From Chinchilla lanigera (lineage: Eukaryota; Chordata; Mammalia; Rodentia; Chinchillidae), in the NCBI RefSeq assembly GCF_000276665.1, contig NW_004955402.1:961148-1025147 (forward strand): DNA of 64,000 nucleotides, read 5' to 3'. Under the pieces are notes generated by a model. It saw only the letters and a list, made by a program, of their open reading frames with translations. It was not told the DNA's origin and made no database searches. Numbering within the stretch: position 1 is the stretch's first letter; each line of letters opens with the position of its first letter. Positions 13,501 to 25,500 of the stretch are shown here, in pieces. The translations under genes and the position numbers were made by a program.

Positions 13501-16500
13501 ATGCTGCTGAGCAGCTCAGGTGCAGGGTCTGCCCAAGTGCCGGAGGATTTGGGATTTAGAGAAGATGCCAGCTTCCTTCTCAACAACTTTCCCTCTGGTT
13601 ATGCTTCCTTTTCAAAAGCTCTGTTGAAGAGACTGAGGCTTTAAACACTTGTGGTGGAATGTCTTTATGTGCTTATTGACCATGTGCGGTCACTGGGAGG
13701 CCTGTCCTGGAGACCTGGGCACGCCCCAGAAAGTGGGCACAGTAGGGCTTCTCCTGTGGGGAGGCAGCCGTGCACACCGGGGTGAGCGAGCATGTGGGTG
13801 TGCACTGGGGAAGGGCGGAGAGGGAGTTGCTGCGGCAGGCGTGGGTGGCGTGGTCGGGTAGTCCTCCCTGCAGGGTCACCTCAGACCTTTTCTCCCAAAG
13901 CTACGAGCTCCTGCAGTCATAGAATGACAGCCTTCCAGCCCTGCTTTCCTGGGGGAGCTTGGGTCCCACGACGAGACGAGCGGAGCAGACATCTGCCCTC
14001 GGACGCGGTCCCTCCCCAGCTCTGACCCAGACGCTGCGTGGAGATTGAGGGTGGGGCCGGACGACAGTTTCCTGAGACTTTTAGAAAGATAGCTCATCCG
14101 GACTTCGAACGTCAGACATCGTGTGTGTAAGTCTAACAGGTGGAAAATGCAGAGCCCTGGCGTAGTGACCCTGAGCGCCAGGGCCGGTACCCTCCATCTG
14201 CAGTCTGCTCCAGGCGTTGATTCCTGAGCGCCAGGGCCGGTACCCTCCATCTGCAGTCTGCTCCAGGCGTTGATTCCTGAGCGCCAGGGCCGGTACCCTC
14301 CACCTGCAGTCAGCTCCAGGCGTTGATTCCTGAGCGCCAGGGTCGGTACCCTCCACCTGCAGTCAGCTCCAGGCGTTGATTCTGTTCTTCCCTTGTGTGT
14401 ATCGACGTCCGTAGAGATCTGTGGGAGCTCACTTGAGCGGCATGAAGTAGATCTGCCCAGCTGTTTCTGAGGCGATCAGAGCCCTGGGGCCGGTGGTCTC
14501 TTCGCGCCCCCTGGTGCCTGCCGCGTCCCAGAGCCAGGGGCACCCTGTCTTTTGAGTCCTCCTATCTGCTGTGTCCTCATCTTTTTTTTTTTTTCTGGTA
14601 CTGGGAGTCGAACTCATGACCTCACGCTTGCCAGGCAGGCGCTTTGCCGCCGAGCTAAATCCCCAGCCCCTGTGTCCTCATCTTCGGTCTGCTCCCACCC
14701 GCAGGGAGCCAGCAGTGCTCTTCAGCCGTTCTGAGCCGCGGCTCCCCTGACAGGGTTATGGTTGGGTTGACGGTGGTGGCTTCGCCTGGTGAGGGCTGCT
14801 GCTGCCCAGCAGCACGGTGGGCAGGACCAGTGCTGGGCCCTGGAGAGCTGGGTGGAGGGAACCAGGTCCGCATCTCCCATCCGCCAGGGCTCTGAAGGGT
14901 TGTGGTGCACGTATAGGAGAGGAAGGGGTGGTCACAGGCCTCCCTGTGCCGAGCGGGGTGCACACGAGCGAGGTTCACATCAGCACTCAAAGCATGGCCG
15001 TGCAGAGCGAGCAGAGCACTCATTCCTCGGCAGTGGACAGCGGCTCTGGACAAGGCTGCAGACCGGGTGCGTTGCCTGCACCAAGAAACTGGGCTTTTCC
15101 GTTTTTTTGTTTTTTTTTTTTGTTTTTGTCTTTTTGGGACAGGGTCTTGCTATGCAGTTCAGGCTGGTCTCGAATTCACAACGATCCTCCTGCCTCAGCC
15201 TCCTGGGTACTAGGACTACAGGTGTGTGCCACCATGCCCAGCTTGGATTTTTCCTTTTAAAATGGGTGTGTGAACACATTCTGAAATATCCAGAAATTGG
15301 AGCTGAGGCTATAGCTCAGCAGCATAGCACCTGCCTAGCAAGCACAAGGTCCTGTGTTTGAGTCTCAGTACAAAAAATATATATATATCCACAAATACTT
15401 TCTATTTCTAACTTTTTCTCCAGCGAGAGAACAAATAATGCATTATTTAGACTGTAGTTTTTTTACATGTTCAGAGTAATTTCACTTTTTGTGTTAACAT
15501 TTCTTTATATTATTCGGAACAAAAAAGCAGGTAGTATTGTTGTCATTGTACAGATGGCTAATAGGAGATGTTAAAAAGCTAAAAATAAATGACTTAGAAA
15601 TATTTCACTTTCTTATATAAAACAGGGTGGATTTCATACAGTACATATTAATTTAGTCTGAGTCCAAGCAGGAAACAGCTCAGCACAGATTAAAATATAC
15701 AGAGGTCAAATTACTATGTGGAGGAATGGGGTATCATAAATTTATAATTAACATGTGCACGTAGGTTTTACCAGTCAGGATTTCTTGTGGTTGCAGATGT
15801 TGAGTTGATGTAATTAAAAGGTGTTTTCTGTGTTCAGTTTTGTTTGTTTGTTTGTTTGTTTGTTTTTCTTCCAGTTTCAGGAATCTAACTCACGACCTTG
15901 CGTTTGCCAGGGAGGTGCTTTGCCACTGAGCTAAATTCCCAGCCCCTCTGTGTTCAGTTTGAATGTACTTCCGTTTAGTTTTTGTGGGGAAGATAAGCTT
16001 TCAGTTAAAGGGAAATCTATCTAGTCAGTGCTTGAAAGGACAGCCCAAGTAAAATGGGGACGGACTGGGTGTAAGGAAAAACCCTTGTGATACAAAAGAA
16101 GCTGTTGCTTTGATGGTGCTATTGAAAAAAAATACTACGGAAAAATGAAAAAAAAGGTGTTTTATTAGTTAAAATTTGTTCACTAACTTGAAACTGGAGA
16201 GTGCAAAGCTGTGGTTGCTCCTGGAGATGCAATGGGGAGCCTGGGGGCACTGCAGTGAGGAGCCCTGAGGTGGGGAGGCCGTGGAGAGGCCTGTGGCCAG
16301 GGTGGGCCACGCTGGGAGGACAGGAAGGGGGATTTCTTCAGGCTGCGGGCGAGGACTGAGGGCGCTGTGTAAGGACCCTCTGTGAGATTTGTAGGGCTTG
16401 GGGCCGATGTGCTGTCGCCAGCGCTGTGACTGAAGTCAGCCCCAGGGCTGTCTCAGTCTGTCCCCAGAGATGCCACGAGAACCAGCTGTGGAATTCAGAG

Positions 16501-19500
16501 GCGTCTCCTTCGGGGTACTGTAAGAGAAAACGGCCCCCAGCCCATGTACTTCAGCTTGTCAGTTGCCCAGGTAACAGTTCCAGGTCCCCATCTGGTGGCT
16601 CCCACCTCTTAGAAGCAGCTGGTCACTGTGAGGCACACTGTGTAAACCAAGCCCCAGCCGACAAGCCGTTCTGCTTGCCTCCTGCCTGCGTATCCCGAAT
16701 AAGCCCTAGACGCCCAGAGATCAGGGCCTGATGCTCAGGGAATGATGCCTCCAAGCCTGGGGTGTCCTTTGGTGTTCCTGCTTGCCACCGCAGCACGTCT
16801 GAGTGTGTTCAAGCTCTAGGTCCCTGTTGGAGGTTTGCACGTCAGCTCATTTTGATAAGAGTGCTCTCATGCCTGTTTTCTTTTTCTTTCTCCTGGCAGA
16901 ACCTTAAGAGGATCCAGGAGATGGACCAGAGTGACGAGTCCCGCGCCGACCTGGAGGAGCTGAAGAACGCGGACTGGGTGAGGCGCCTCACAAGCGCTGT
17001 TCCCGAGAGCCACGGAGGGATAGGCAGAGGAATCTGAGTGCTTAGTCTTAGATACCAGGACGTATCAGGCCCACTTTTAAAGCTTTCTTATTTTATTAGA
17101 ACTACCCAATGTCTCTGAGAATTTTGGTATTGTAAGTATTAGCATTTGTAATTATTTTAATACCTTTGCATATCCTTGCACGTACTTGAGGTAAAGCTGT
17201 TTTTCAGAATGAAGTATAGAACTAGTGTGGGACATTCGTCTGCCCAAGGGCTAGGAGTTGCTTCAAGGTCCTTCGGGTGAAAAGTATGGAGTCTCTGCCT
17301 TCAGGGCTGCAGGGCTGAGGAGAAGACAGACGTGTAGGCAGGGGACACTGTCTCCTGCGTGGGCGTAGGTCCCAGTGACACCAAGTGACCCTGTTCTGGT
17401 GGTCACGAGAGGCTTGGGGACAGGGCAACAACTGTGGCAGGATGTCAGATGGGACTGTCCAGGGAGCGGGGAGACACACTGGAGGATTTTGACTTCTTAG
17501 GCTAAGGGTACTGGATCCGGAATGACATCATAAACCAAGGGAATCCAGGAATAGGCTCGGGCTGGAGGATGCAGGCAGGTCACTTTGGACCGTGTTAGAT
17601 TTTCATTGTTTGCCACGTTCCTTTCTCGTCTCTGTTGAGGGGTGGAACGGGTGCAGGAAGCTGTAGGTGTTAAGACATAGTTTGATGCCTGAGGCCCTGG
17701 GTTCCATCCCAGCACTGCAAAGAAGAGAAGCACATTTATAGTCATAAGTTTTGACACGTGTGTGTATGCAACATACACACATGTGCACACGCCGATGGAT
17801 ATATTACAGTTTATTCATCTGTGATAACGATTTGTTTCCTGTCTGCGGTATTCTTTATTGATTGGTGTATATACTGAGATATGCTGGTGTTAATTGGGAG
17901 CATTTAAGAGTAACATTAAACAAGTTGTATTGAATTAGCAGATAGTATTGTCATCTCAGAATAATGTTGGTTATTGGTTTACTTCTGTATAGCATACTGA
18001 TGCTGCTGCTCGAGGTTTACTCATCCTAGCTAATAGCATTTGCATCACTCTTCCTGTCACGGAGGCCAAAAAAGTAGCATAGGTGTTCAGAAGTTAGCAC
18101 ACAGCTCGTGTAGTAGAAGCAGAATCTCTAGCCCATGGTCGCAGCTCTGAGGAGGGTGATGGTGCTCAAGAGGACGATTCCCGCTGCCGCCTTCCTCTGT
18201 GAGGACATGCAGGGCAGCACTGGAGGAGAGGAGATGGAAGAGGAAGGAAGGGACTGTTAGAACACCCTTAGCGACGGGCTGTGGGGCTCAGGTTTCCTGA
18301 GGGGAGCGCGGGGTGAATGGTAAAGTCTCACGTGATGACACTGTGTAGTACTTTATATAACCTTGGCCTTAGTTTCTGAAAAGTAGTAAGACTTAGCCAA
18401 GCAATGATGCACAGACAACGGCTGTGTCAGACTTGTTTCACGGCTTCCGTAAATTGTAGCAGAATTGGGCTGGGGGTGCAGTTCGTGTCAGAGCACTCAG
18501 CAGCATAAGGCTCTGGGTCACAATGGTAGCGGCAGTGAGCGCTGGGTGTGAGGAGCCGTCTTCGGATCTGTGCTGGTAAACTCAGGCTTCATTCCTGGGG
18601 TTCCTCAAGCTGAGGAAGTGAACAGAAGAAACAGCTTTAAAAGTGAGGTGGGGTTTGAACTGAGTCTCGGCTGAACAAAAGGAGTGAGGAGCTGGCACAG
18701 GGGCACCCCAAAGCAAGAAAGGCAGGTATTCTGCGGCTCTTACACCAGAACATCATTCGTGGCAGAGTCCAAGGATCTCTAGGAATACGAAGATTTGAGA
18801 AGGTACTCCAATGGACCCAATGCCGAGTAGCTCAAATCCTTTTGGAAAAAGAGAATGAATGAGAAATGGCATTATCTGTTTTAAAAATCCCAATTGTTAT
18901 CAAGGACATTTTTGAAAAATTTAACCAGTTATTTTATATACAAATAAACACTTTTTTTTTTTGATGCCAGAGATTAAACCCAGGGCCTTGCGCATGCTAA
19001 GCACATGCTGTGCCACTGAGCTGCACCCCAACCCATCTGAGTAGAAGATTCTTATACCTCCCTTGATTTTATAATGAATACATTTAGCTAGCTGAGGCAC
19101 CTTAACTTCTGTAAGCTAGAGTATGTTAATGAACATGGCATTGACCTCACTGAACCGGAGGCAGGTGAACAGACGCTTAAAGGACAGTAGTGCACACAGC
19201 AAATTCTTGCTCGTATGTCTCACCTTATTCTCAGGACTCTTGAAGGTGGACAAGGCAGCTTAGTATTTGTAGATAAGAAGACATTAAAATGTGTGCAAAG
19301 ATGCCATAAAAATTGTCATTTTTGAGCATTTTCTTGTGCAGAGCACTATAGTCACTGATCTCAGTGAAGTCTCGTTTTCCCCTCCTGGTGAGAAAGCCAG
19401 GGCTCGGGCAGGGTGCAGCCGCTGGAGCCAGATGGCGACCAGTCACGTGGCAGCCACGCCCGCAGCACCGTGCAGTCCCAGAGCACTCGGCACAGCACCC

Positions 19501-22500
19501 GTGCAAGCCGGGGCTGTGCCACTCCATGACCCATCCTCCCCCAGTGAGGCCGGCCCCGTTCCTGGCTCAGGGCAGACAGAACCAGGCCCTTCTACGGGTG
19601 CTTTTGAAGCTGATGGTCCTAGCACGCCGGCTATGGGCCAAACCCTGACTGGGGGTGAGAGACAGACAGAGCAGTCATGGACACAGGAGCTGTGTCCCTG
19701 CGCAGCTGCTGCCTCAGAGGCTGGTCGTTCTCAGCTGACCTTCGCACAGCTCTCTGTACTCCGAACTAGGGCTCTGGTCTTGCTGCGCGGATGCCCCAGC
19801 CCCTCCTCCTGTGTGACCTCAGGGCGTTCACAGACTCTCCCCGTTGGCTCCTTCAGGCGCGCTTCTGGGTCCAGGTGATGAGGGACTTGCGCAATGGGGT
19901 GAAGCTGAAGAAGGTGCAGGAGCGGCAGTACAACCCACTGCCCATTGAGTACCAGCTCACGCCCTACGAGATGCTGATGCAGGACATCCGCTGCCGGCGC
20001 TACACCCTGCGCAGAGTGATGGTGAGTGGGGCGGGCAGCCGCGTCTCTGCGTGGTGTTAGGGTATTTCTCCCAGGACCGCTATACTTGATTGCTCTGGAA
20101 GATCTGGAAAATACTCAGAGCTCAAAGGAGGAAAGGTCCAAACACCTTTTCCCACCACCCAAAGAGAAATTTGTGAGCATCTTGGGTCTAACCCTCAGTC
20201 GTTTGTGCTGTGCATTTAATTTAGATGAAACACGGGCTAATTGTGCATTGTAACCAGTTACTTTTGTTCAGTGTATTGTGAGTATTTTTTCCACGTCATT
20301 ATACTCAACCTGACTTTAAAGGGCTGCATCTTTTCTAGCTACGGCTCTACCGAGTTCGCTGTGTGACCCGTCCGTGCGTGGTTAGGGCACTGCGGTCCTC
20401 CGCCCACTTGCAAGTCTTTGCAGACACAGTGGAGGCCTTGCATTGAGATTGCAGAGGCGGAGCGTGCCTCGCACATTCACGTCAAGCCCAGTGGCGCCCC
20501 TGCTGTCCCCAGCCAACCCCTCCCGTCCAGATGGGCACAGTGGAGTGAGTGAGGCCTGCCTGTGTTGGGCTCCCGGACTGTGACATGCGGCTGCCTGCTC
20601 CGCTTCTGTCATGGCCATCTGTGCCCTGGGGGTCCAGCTGTCCATGAGAGCTTGCCCAGCATGAATGAGGGCCCAGGTTCCATCCCTGGCACCATGCATG
20701 TACGTACACACACATGCATGTACAAATCAGTGCGTGTGCACACGTGCACGTACACACACACACACAAAGACAGGCTCCACAAGAGCACACAGGGAAACAC
20801 ATCACAGTGTTACTGTCATGGGAAGGTTGGTCTCTAAGACCTGGGTATGGAGCCTTCTGTGACCCTAGCACAGGGAGGGGGACAGCTAGAGTGACAGCAC
20901 CTCACCGGCCTCGCTGGCTGGGCAGGTGACCCCCATGCTCCTCCTCCCATCCACATCTGCTGGGGACCGGGACCGGGCCCTGACAGTTGGGTGCGTTGAC
21001 CTGCACGTGGGCCTCTACCCTGCTGCCCTGAGATGCAAAGGACATCCGAGTAAAGGCATACAGAAGTCAGCTGGAGAGAGGTGGATTCTGCACAGGGCGA
21101 TAGGGAAGTCTGGCTGCTCTGCTTCATGCAGAAGGATTTTTAGTTCTACGTCTTGGGCTCCACGGGTGGGCGGTGCCAGCCTCGGCCTCTGCTCTGGGTT
21201 GGTCCTGGCCACCTCACACCTGGATGGTCAGGTACTGGCTTGGGCATAGTACCCCTCCTGTCTGTGGGACTGGGCCCCGCAGGCTTGCCAGGAGGAAGGC
21301 CAGCATCAGCAGTTCCGCTTCTGTTTTGCTCAGACCAGACCAGGATACAAATCCGTCACAGTGCCACAGCTGTACATGGTGGGTTGTAGCATGTGGGTGG
21401 AGGCGGAGATTTTTTGTGGCTTTCTAGGGATTTTTTTTTATATTGCTAAAAGAATTCCTTTAGCACACAGCTTTAAAAGGGGAGGACATCAGAGTAGAAG
21501 CAGAGCAGGCGCGGCTGCACCATCACTGTCCTCACTTGCACCACGCACTGACCGGCCCAGAAGAGCCCAGTCCTGCCAGCCCCTCTGTCACCTGTGTCTT
21601 CCATTTTACACGGATGGAAATGGCAGAGGGCTCTTTACAGTAGGAAATACGTGGTGAACATGGGGATTATTTCCTTCACTCCCATTCTTAATTTCAGGAA
21701 TCTTTGGTGGAAGGAACATGTATCATGTATAATTCTGCAAATGATGGAACTACACTGAAGGTGGATCCACAGCTGTTTTCCTCCTTCTCCACTTCCTTGG
21801 TGGACCTGGACCACACTGCCGCGTGCCGTGGTGCTGCCACAATCACACAGCTCTTGTGCTTCTGTCTCCTAGGTGAATGGGGACATTCCCCCGAGGTTAA
21901 AGAAGAGTGCCCACGAGATCATCCTCGACTTCATCCGGTCCCGGCCGCCGCTCAATCCGGTACACGATGCGCGCATTGTCCTCTAGGGCTCAGCTTCTGT
22001 CTTAGTTACCTTTCCCCTTGTCGCTGGGACAAAATATCTGACACCCAAAGTTAAGGAAGGAAAGGCTAATTTAGCTCACAGATTGTGGAGGTCTCAGTCC
22101 ATATTCGCTGGCTCCAAGGCAGGGTGGCACATGGCACAGGGGCTACAGTTCATGGCAGTGGAGGACAGCAACAGCAACAAGAGCAAAATGAGGGGAGAAC
22201 AAGCCTCTTTTGCTGCCTTATAGTGTAAGCAGCCTACCCGCCCTAGGCCGGATGTAGCCCTCACATCATCTCTGTGCCCTCCTTTTGTACAGGCTCAGGA
22301 TGTTTACAAAGTGAGGACATTGGACCCCTGCTGAGTCAGTTAAACTTCTGAACTCAGGTTGACACAATGAATCAGCCATCCTAGATCATAAACAGCCCTA
22401 TGGCACGTCTTCTGCACCCTAGGATGCAGAACTAACTAAGTAGCTGTTGAGTTAGTAAGTTAAGCTTTAAGACTTCCCAAGTTGACACAATGTATCAACC

Positions 22501-25500
22501 ATAACACCCGAGTGCAGGGCTTCCTTTCCTCTGAGCCTTTTATTCTAAGCACTGTGAAGCCCGCCTGCAAGCTGTGTTGTTTCAGAAAAAAACCCTTAAG
22601 ATTGTCCAGTCTGTGGCAGTCCTAGGGCGTTTTTATCCTAACTAAAAGAGTGGGTGTACGGTCTGGCTGGACAGCCCCAGCGTGACAGCTGGACACGGCA
22701 CCCACCAGTGGCTCCAGGGGGCTGCCTTCCTGCCTCACGGTGCTGTGACAGGCCACCTGGCCCTACGCCCCTGTTACGTTTTAATGAGGTCTTCCTAGGA
22801 ACTGTGGACTCACAACATTCTAAGCCGGTTTTCCCAAGCTGCATCCCCAGACTTTTTTTCTTTTTTTTTTTTTTGAGAAAGGGTCTTGGTAAGTTGCCCT
22901 GCCTGGGCTTGAATTTGTCGACTTTGTGCCTCAGCCTCCCCAAGTGTGGGGTGACCGGCACATGCCACCATGTCTGCCATTTTCTCTGTTTTTTACCCCC
23001 CTACACACACTCTTGATAGCCGGCTCTCCCCAGACCTTTGTGTAACATAACAGTAAAGGACTGGTGTTTTCCTGTTTGTGTACATCTGAAGCACACTTCA
23101 TCAGCCACGTGTAAATGTTTTTGAAAGAAGGAAAGGAACCAGCATCAGCTTGTTTCAGGAAGGCAGGTCTTACCCTCTGAGCAAGTGAATCTGCTTCCCG
23201 AGCCTTTCTTTCCTCAAGCGGAGAACGAGGGAAATCTGAGAAGGCTGCAGCTCACTTCCCACCGCGGTCAGCTCACAGGTGGCACGAGGACACTGCCGTG
23301 CGGCGCGTAGGCTGCCGCGGGAGTGCAGCCGAGCCCTCGGGTGGCCCCGTGTCGGTGGACACGTGTCTGAGTGCTGTGAGACCTGGGGCCTGTCACCCCG
23401 ACCGCCCTGGCTGTGACCTGGAAGAGTGACAGTAAGCAGCTTACGGCGTTGTCTGTTCAGAACAAACGCTCATGTCCTGGCCACCATGCTCTCTTCAAGG
23501 TCTCAGCCAGAAAACTGAAGCCCACCCCTCCCCGGCCACAGAGCCTCCATGAGAGAATCTTAGAGGAGATCAAGGCGGAAAGGAAGCTGCGGCCTGTCTC
23601 ACCCGAGGAGATCCGCCGGAGCCGGCTCGGTGAGTCCCTGGGGCCCGCGCGCTCAGCCCGCCGCACACTGGGGAGAGGGTGTGGGTGCAGCGAGGGCGGG
23701 GCTGACCTGGGGATTCTCCTCCTTGTCCTTGCCCCCCAACCCTCTCTCCNNNNNNNNNNNNNNNNNNNNNNNNNNNNNNNNNNNNNNNNNNNNNNNNNNN
23801 NNNNNNNNNNNNNNNNNNNNNNNNNNNNNNNNNNNNNNNNNNNNNNNNNNNNNNNNNNNNNNNNNNNNNNNNNNNNNNNNNNNNNNNNNNNNNNNNNNNN
23901 NNNNNNNNNNNNNNNNNNNNNNNNNNNNNNNNNNNNNNNNNNNNNNNNNNNNNNNNNNNNNNNNNNNNNNNNNNNNNNNNNNNNNNNNNNNNNNNNNNNN
24001 NNNNNNNNNNNNNNNNNNNNNNNNNNNNNNNNNNNNNNNNNNNNNNNNNNNNNNNNNNNNNNNNNNNNNNNNNNNNNNNNNNNNNNNNNNNNNNNNNNNN
24101 NNNNNNNNNNNNNNNNNNNNNNNNNNNNNNNNNNNNNNNNNNNNNNNNNNNNNNNNNNNNNNNNNNNNNNNNNNNNNNNNNNNNNNNNNNNNNNNNNNNN
24201 NNNNNNNNNNNNNNNNNNNNNNNNNNNNNNNNNNNNNNNNNNNNNNNNNNNNNNNNNNNNNNNNNNNNNNNNNNNNNNNNNNNNNNNNNNNNNNNNNNNN
24301 NTCTCCCTCTCTCCCTCTCCCTCTGTGTCTCCCTCTCTCCCTCTCTCTCTGTGTCTCCCTCTCTCCCTCTCTCTCTGTGTCTCCCTCTCTCCCTCTCTCT
24401 CTGTGTCTCCCTCTCTCCTTCTCCCTCTGTGTCTCCCTCTCTCCTTCTCCCTCTGTCTCTCCCTCTCTCCCTCTCCCTCTGTGTCTCCCTCTCTCCCTCT
24501 CTCTCTCTCCCCCCCCCTCGCTGCCTCCCATACCCCACACTGCCTTCGCGTGTACATGAGGCTTGTGTCTGAGTTCACAGGAGAGAGACCTCGCCCTGTC
24601 TGATGCCAAGCAAGTGTGTGCACCCTGGCTCTGCGGGCAGGTCTGCCACGTCCTGAGGGCTTCAGGCCAGGCTCTGCCTCTGCACTCGCCTGGGTCCTCA
24701 GCGGGAGGGTGGGAATTCCTTCCACCTGCACTCTGAGTTTTGTGGAAGTGAAGGGGGTCATGGCAGCCGTGTTTCCTACACTGCGAGGCGTGCGGAGGTC
24801 CAGAGCTGCATTTCACAAATGCAGGTGGCGATGTGGCGTTCCACTCTGCACTTGAGTCACCTTGGCTGTGGGCGTCACGTGAGCCTCTGACAACTCTTAC
24901 CTTTATGCTCTTTTTCGGTGGTAGTATGGGAGATTGAACCAAGGGCCTTCACACGGAGCTACGTACCCAGCTTTTTTTGAGACATGATTTCATTATGTAG
25001 CCCAGGCTGGCCTCAAACTCATGGCAATCCCCCTGCCTCAGCCTCCTTAGTAATTACCACGATGGATACTGTAAACACACATTGGTTTTGATTTATAGCG
25101 TGACCATATTGTGAAGTGCTCGTAAGCATTTCTGTTTCTCAGCTCTTCTCTGATTTGTAAGATTAAAGATGCTGCAAGAAGTCAGAGAAGCATTGTCTGG
25201 GAACAGACGACAGAGGTAGTGTCTGTCTGATTCTCGTCTCTGACCGGCCTCGTGCCCCCAGGGTGTGGCTTCCAGCCCGAAGCACAGAGCTGCACAGACC
25301 TGTGCAGCGTCATCCGCTCCAAGGGAGGAGCAGCCAGGGGACGTGTGTTCTCCCGGCCCCCTGCCCTTGCTCAGCAGCATTTCTGACTGCCTGGCAACCG
25401 GACCTGCGGGTGGCTTCCCCGTGGTTCCTGGCCAGTCCCTGCCCACGCCGCCCTCCTCCTGTCACCGTGGCCCCGGGCCACACTCCTGCTTCCGACAGTG

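Larger units (their letters stand above)
5496..16899 (+). other. Large SPIRE1 intron (11.4 kb)
   Basis: SINE-rich, with the individual copies listed separately. It also holds a purine-rich tract (7842-7935), a 53-bp minisatellite (14171-14382) and an AT-rich, apparently repeat-free stretch at 9980-10580. No exon-like conserved segment was recognised. The open frame at 8955-9710 runs through two SINEs and is not a gene. Confidence 0.5.

Noticed and set aside
14171..14382. CRISPR-like array
   Set aside because: Units are contiguous 53-mers without spacers, in a mammalian intron. It is a minisatellite.
23413..24942. Very long open frames (up to 434 codons) on both strands
   Set aside because: They run through 552 N bases and a CT microsatellite. 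Only 23500-23629 is a real exon.
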